Shown: piece by piece, positions 59,632-64,000 of the stretch
How positions within the stretch are numbered: the first letter of the stretch is position 1
Layout: each line of letters begins with the position of its first letter
Assembly: GCA_036345935.2 (NCBI GenBank)
Contig: JADWOT020000007.1
Location: 8,871,236-8,935,235, forward strand
Direction of reading: 5' to 3'
Source: Taenia hydatigena
Taxonomy: Eukaryota; Platyhelminthes; Cestoda; Cyclophyllidea; Taeniidae
DNA: 64,000 bases
Translations under genes and position numbers: made by a program
Notes under the pieces: generated by a model
What the model was told of the DNA's origin: nothing
Databases searched by the model: none
Seen by the model: the letters and a program-made list of their open reading frames with translations, nothing else

Positions 59632-62600
59632 CCCTCATATTAACGAAAATAACCTCTGAGGAACTTGCTGAGATTGCCGACGATAAGATCTCTCTTTTTG
59701 CCAATTGTAATGAGAGCGCACTTGAGCACGCTGAGATGGCGTACGCCGAAAGCAATGCTCAGTTCCGACGAGAAATTGATGCACTTAAGGAGGGATTGAA
59801 TTATCTGGAAATTATGGCTGGTTGTAAGTTGCTTCCCATTCGACTTTTAGCAGGGTCCTCGTAGACACTCAACCCTTCCCTTCTACACTTCAAAATCCCA
59901 GTAAAAATTCGAGACCTACCATCGCGCTCTCCTCTGCTCGTCCAAGAAACAAACCTGGTACGTTCTTTCCGCTTGACCTTTATGGTAATCTCGTTACTGA
60001 GGTGTTCGACTCCCTCGCTTTGGGTTGTTTAGTTTCTCTTGTCACGGTATTTTGTTTTCACTGCGATTTCTTCTTTAAAGTGACTGTTCTGTGATATGGC
60101 TACATCAATACAGTTTTGATATTAACCATTCTTGGCTTCACTTTTGGTTTAGTCAGGTTATAATTTCCATGGATTTAGCCAGCATAATGCCCTTGCTACC
60201 CGGTCTGGATAAAATTATGTAGTTTTGTAAGGAATAATCGGTCATATTTGTTATTTTGCGATGCAAAGTGGAAATGCTTGGTACATCTTTGTCGAAAAAA
60301 ATTGCTTTACTTAATCGCTATCCAAGTGGCGAGATGCATCCTAAGCACGCATGTCCAATCACATGCCAATTGAGGAGGTTGTGCATTTTTTTACGAATTT
60401 AGAGGTTGGTCCCTCCTGGTATTATGGATGAAGCCGATACTTTGATAAGCGGGGCGTGCCGCTACGTGACAAAGGGGAATTTGGCATCAACGAGGCATTT
60501 TCACCGTCATCGCTGCATAACTTTGCATCTGCACCAATTATAGAGACTCGGAAATTGCTGGCAACCAGTTTCATCCCATTTCGATATAGTTAATGGCGGC
60601 TGCCGAAACGCCGTCATCTCATAGAAGCAGAGCTAAGCATGCTTTGTATTTTAACAGCACTCCTTTTATTTTTTAATAGCTTCTTTTCGTTTGGGTCCAA
60701 AATGGACAATGGCATTTGCGATGCACAATGATCAGTAAGGTGGCTATACATTGCTTTTGTTCTTCCACTTTTCACGATGGGGATTCGGTAAAGCGCTTTC
60801 ACCGTTATTTTGATCCATAAACTTGTAGCGGCCTCCTTTCATTTTTTAGACGCAAAAGTCACCTGGAGTTATTAACTAATCAATTTATTTGCTGCATATC
60901 AATAATGCTGTCATGTTGCACTTCATATGTCCAATTAATGGAGTTGATAGTAACCTTTACTCTTCTTGTAACTCAGATAAGAAGCATTTCACTCGTTGCG
61001 GTTTTTCGTCAGCCATTTTAAAGAACTTTGGTCAGTGTTCTGAATCGACAAAACAATAGAGGACTCAGAGATGGTTTCGATAGTGTAATCTTTGCAGTCC
61101 CCAGCACAATCTATCATTTAGGTGAGAACGTTGCGGCAGCTGGCTGCAGATCTCATATGCCTTCGTGGTTATGAACCTCAGAATCATCAAAAGGGAATCA
61201 CAGTGGTTTCATTTTTAAAATGATTAGGCATCAGCCCTCTTTATTTCCGAGGACCGAAACTCAAAAGTTGGAATTTGTGACAAATAGCATCCCGCGCTAA
61301 AAGCAAGTGCTTATCCTTTTTATATCTTTGATCCTTTGAGAAGGTGATTTTGAATGCTTTAGTTCGCTCTGTACGATGATTTAGTATGACCTACCTTGTT
61401 CCAGAAGGAAATTTTAAGTCGTGTGAGGTGTTTAGGTTTACGGCATTAGGATCTGGTTTAAATTATTTTAAAGCGATAGCAGCCTGAACCAATTTTATCG
61501 ATTTTCAAGACACTTATTTACTCCGCGGATATTTTAAAGGAAATGCCAAACAGATTCTTGGCTAATTGGTCCGTACACTGAAACATCAGATAATTTACTA
61601 ATTGGATCAAATGATTTTACTCGCCAAGTTCTTGCACAGAATACAAGTAACAAGCCACTTTGAAACACCAAGAATACTAAGCTATCTGCATGGCTGCCTG
61701 ATTATTTAGTAGCACAGGTAAGGCCTTTGATGGAGCCTTGCTTTATCTTATGTGTTTTATCCTCTAGGAAGCTCTGCCTTTATAAATCCGTCAAATTTGC
61801 GCAGCCGTTGTCGTTGCTTTCTATTGTCAACTATATCTACCTCACACCCTATGCATTCTGCAATGACCTTTTCCTAATTTTGGCTCCTGTATGGCGAATT
61901 CATTTCTTTACTCCTCCTAGGTGGATCTAGGTGAAGGCAAACTCCGCGCCGTGGTCAGTGGTCTTGTGCCACACGTGCCCATTGAGAAAATACAGGGATT
62001 AGCAGGCATTTTTGTGTGCAACCTCAAGCCTGTCTAGATGCGTGGAATCGAGTCGCAGGGTATGCTAATGTGCGCCGCTGACGCCAATGGTAGAGTGGAA
62101 CCTCTAGCTATTGAGAGTGTGGCAGAACCAGCGCCAGGTGACAGGGTCTACGTGGAAGGCTGTCCTGTTGAGTTGATATCTACATTCTACTGTGGAGTCT
62201 CGGGCTTTAGAGGTATGTTGCTTATTGCTGTCCTCAAATCTCTATCGAATTGGAAAAATCTGCTGAAAATTATTAGAATGGTATCGACTTTCCAATGACT
62301 TTCCAATCTTGAAGTTGCATCGACATTTGTGTGGCTTAAAAAGGACATTCAGGTCATTCCTCGACCAGTTGATACAATTCTCAATGAGTCCACTGAAGGT
62401 CTTAGGAGGTGTTTGAGCAAGTGGGATAATAAACTATTAATTCTGTAGAAGTTTTGGTATTTTTAGGCATAAGAATTAAATACTTTAGGAGTTGCCATTG
62501 GGGTGGACTGTGTGGCTGCTTCACCCAAATGCCAAAACCTTTGAGCTTCTCTGACAAGCAGATATGTAGTGATTTACACTTGGCCTCCGCATAGATCGCG

Positions 62601-62821
62601 TACAACTCTTAGATCCCGCACTGAAATATGCCGCAGTGCCCATAAAATCAAAAAGAGAAAGGACGTACTCAATGCTAAATACTGTCCTTACTCATTTGGG
62701 GTTGGATTTAAATAAGGACTGCAAATTTTTTGGTCATCCTCAAGTATCGATTGCTGTGCCCGGAACGGTCACGTCTCCAATAAGATTATCGAAATTAAAA
62801 ACCAATGAAACGAGTACTTAG
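59632..62821 (+). pseudogene. AIMP1/EMAP-II-like gene copy (multi-exon, premature stop)
   Basis: AIMP1 (p43, Arc1-like) is the tRNA-binding scaffold of the multi-aminoacyl-tRNA-synthetase complex. Exon 59632-59823 (acceptor ttgcag, donor gtaagt) encodes a coiled coil ending SNAQFRREIDALKEGLNYLE. A damaged remnant ending at 60377 reads MHPKHA, then, in another frame, NHMPIEE, the KHPDADSLYVEE position. Exon 61921-62212 (acceptor cctag, donor gtatgt) reads VDLGEGKLRAVVSGLVPHVP, IFVCNLKPV, TAG at 62035 where Lys is expected, MRGIESQGMLMCAADANGRV and PAPGDRVYVEG. Exon 62637-62821 (acceptor ccgcag) joins in phase and reads KSKRERTYSMLNTVL, LNKDCKFFGHPQV, VPGTVTSPIRLSK-stop, matching the C-terminal KKKIW...NDECV...GVPF segment. 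The retained introns mean it is not a retrocopy. The single TAG plus the broken OB-fold start argue for a pseudogene. A C-terminal TyrRS-type EMAP-II domain is the alternative. Confidence 0.82.
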
Positions 62822-64000
62822 TCATCCATAGCAAATAGTCACTGAATCGATGACACTTATAAGCTTTAGAAATCATTAAGTCTTGATATTGAGTATCCTT
62901 ACCTAAAAACCCGAAATCGATTAAATTGTGCTTTTTCCTTTATGCACAACTTCAGTTTTTTGTCTTTCAAAGCTTTTTGATGAATGCTGCAATCGTTCCT
63001 CGTTAGATTTAGCATTTAAAACCAAGAAAAAAGGGACAGCAGGATTCTACTTGGTTGTTTATAATTTAAAGAAGACTTCAAAAGTGTCAATTTTTCACCT
63101 CTACTGCAACAAAACACCACATACGGTATTGATTTCATACCAATATTGCAGTTGTGATCTTGTGCGTGCCATGTATTTGTGGGCACTGGTTAAAGCTATC
63201 TTGAAGTGCCATTCGGCCTAAATAGCAAGATGGAGGGTAGGAGGATGCGGGTGCGGAAAGAGTTGCAATAAAACGAGAGGCTTTGTCGGTCGTCTGCTCT
63301 TTACACCATTTAATTACATGGTCATTCCAATGGTACTGATAAAACTGGTGGATTGGAAGGACAGAGGGAAAGAAGAATCATAAGATGCGGTCATATTACG
63401 TTAGTGTTGGGCGTTATGGTCCTCATGTTTATGTACTGGTCCCCTTACGTCTTCCTTATGCACTGATGCAAGCCACCGCAGTTCGCCGCATGAATCGCGA
63501 ACTACCGCAAGAAGTCGACTCAATAATTAAAATTTTAATTTAATTTTTTGCCAACCATGGTGCTAAATAGAAAATCAAGTGCAGCTATATGCCACAAGTA
63601 CCATTGTAGGCCTCTTAAGCACTGGTCAAATTTAGTCTGCCTACTTTACTCAGAGTGCGTACTTTGCTGATTTACGGGAGAACTGTCTCACGCACGCGGC
63701 GAAGGATACCATCAGCCACGACCTGTTGCCACTATATGCTATCGCCAGTCGTCACTCGCTCTAATTCTCTGCTCTCGCTGCCTTACTATATTGATTGCGT
63801 CATATATTATTACCTTGAAGGCTAGTCTTCGAACAAATAGGGCTGAGGCACGAAGAGCCTGCATTAGCGACACCCACTGGATACAAAAGTTACGATTAAG
63901 TAATAGGGTACCTCAGTTCTAATAAGGGTGAAAGTTTCCTTTTCATTTCTATGCCATAAGCTTTCTATATTAGGCGGGATTGAAGTCGAGTATTTTAACA
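62822..64000. other. no gene recognised downstream of the AIMP1-like copy
   Basis: A 97-codon frame at 62928-63221 (+) is Phe/Cys/Lys-rich with no recognised family. An AT palindrome (aattaaaattttaatt) lies at about 63524-63540. The end of the window shows nothing else. Confidence 0.4.

Overview
This is an assembled fragment of a eukaryotic (metazoan) nuclear genome, with one 100-base gap at 34021-34120. It contains GT-AG introns (one candidate only 31 bp), no long open reading frames, about 43% GC by eye, and many old, diverged repeats. A decayed HSP70 copy, very short introns and a short spliced-leader-like string fit a parasitic flatworm, most likely a tapeworm, but this is inference.

Layout. 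1-3012 is one copy of a 3 kb repeat found again at 42526-45432. 4.6-5.6 kb holds a possible first exon (+) and two exons of a broken protein-kinase-like gene (-). 6.3-14.9 kb contains four or five copies, in both orientations, of a promoter-like segment; one copy lies directly upstream of an HSP70 pseudogene (10807-12569). 15-24.6 kb is mostly featureless apart from a palindrome-rich repeat at 17.3-17.5 kb, whose relatives lie at 39.1-39.4 and 39.7-40.0 kb. 25.1-33.1 kb (block A) is repeated as block B (48.3-53.7 kb), and part of it again, inverted, as block C (53.8-56.0 kb). Block A has about 3 kb not present in B, with coding-like blocks on + (29.4-30.0 kb) and a zinc-finger-like remnant on - (30.9-31.3 kb). 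46.9-47.8 kb carries a RAD9-like PCNA-fold fragment on the minus strand. 59.6-62.8 kb carries a multi-exon AIMP1/EMAP-II gene copy on the plus strand with a premature stop.

No complete, undamaged gene was found. Recognisable genes are single broken copies of conserved eukaryotic families (HSP70, protein kinase, RAD9-like, AIMP1-like) embedded in segmental repeats. The window reads as a repeat-rich, pseudogene-rich region rather than a coordinated gene cluster. No CRISPR array, operon, tRNA, rRNA or intact transposase/reverse transcriptase was seen. Identifications were made by reading translations against remembered family motifs; no database search was run.
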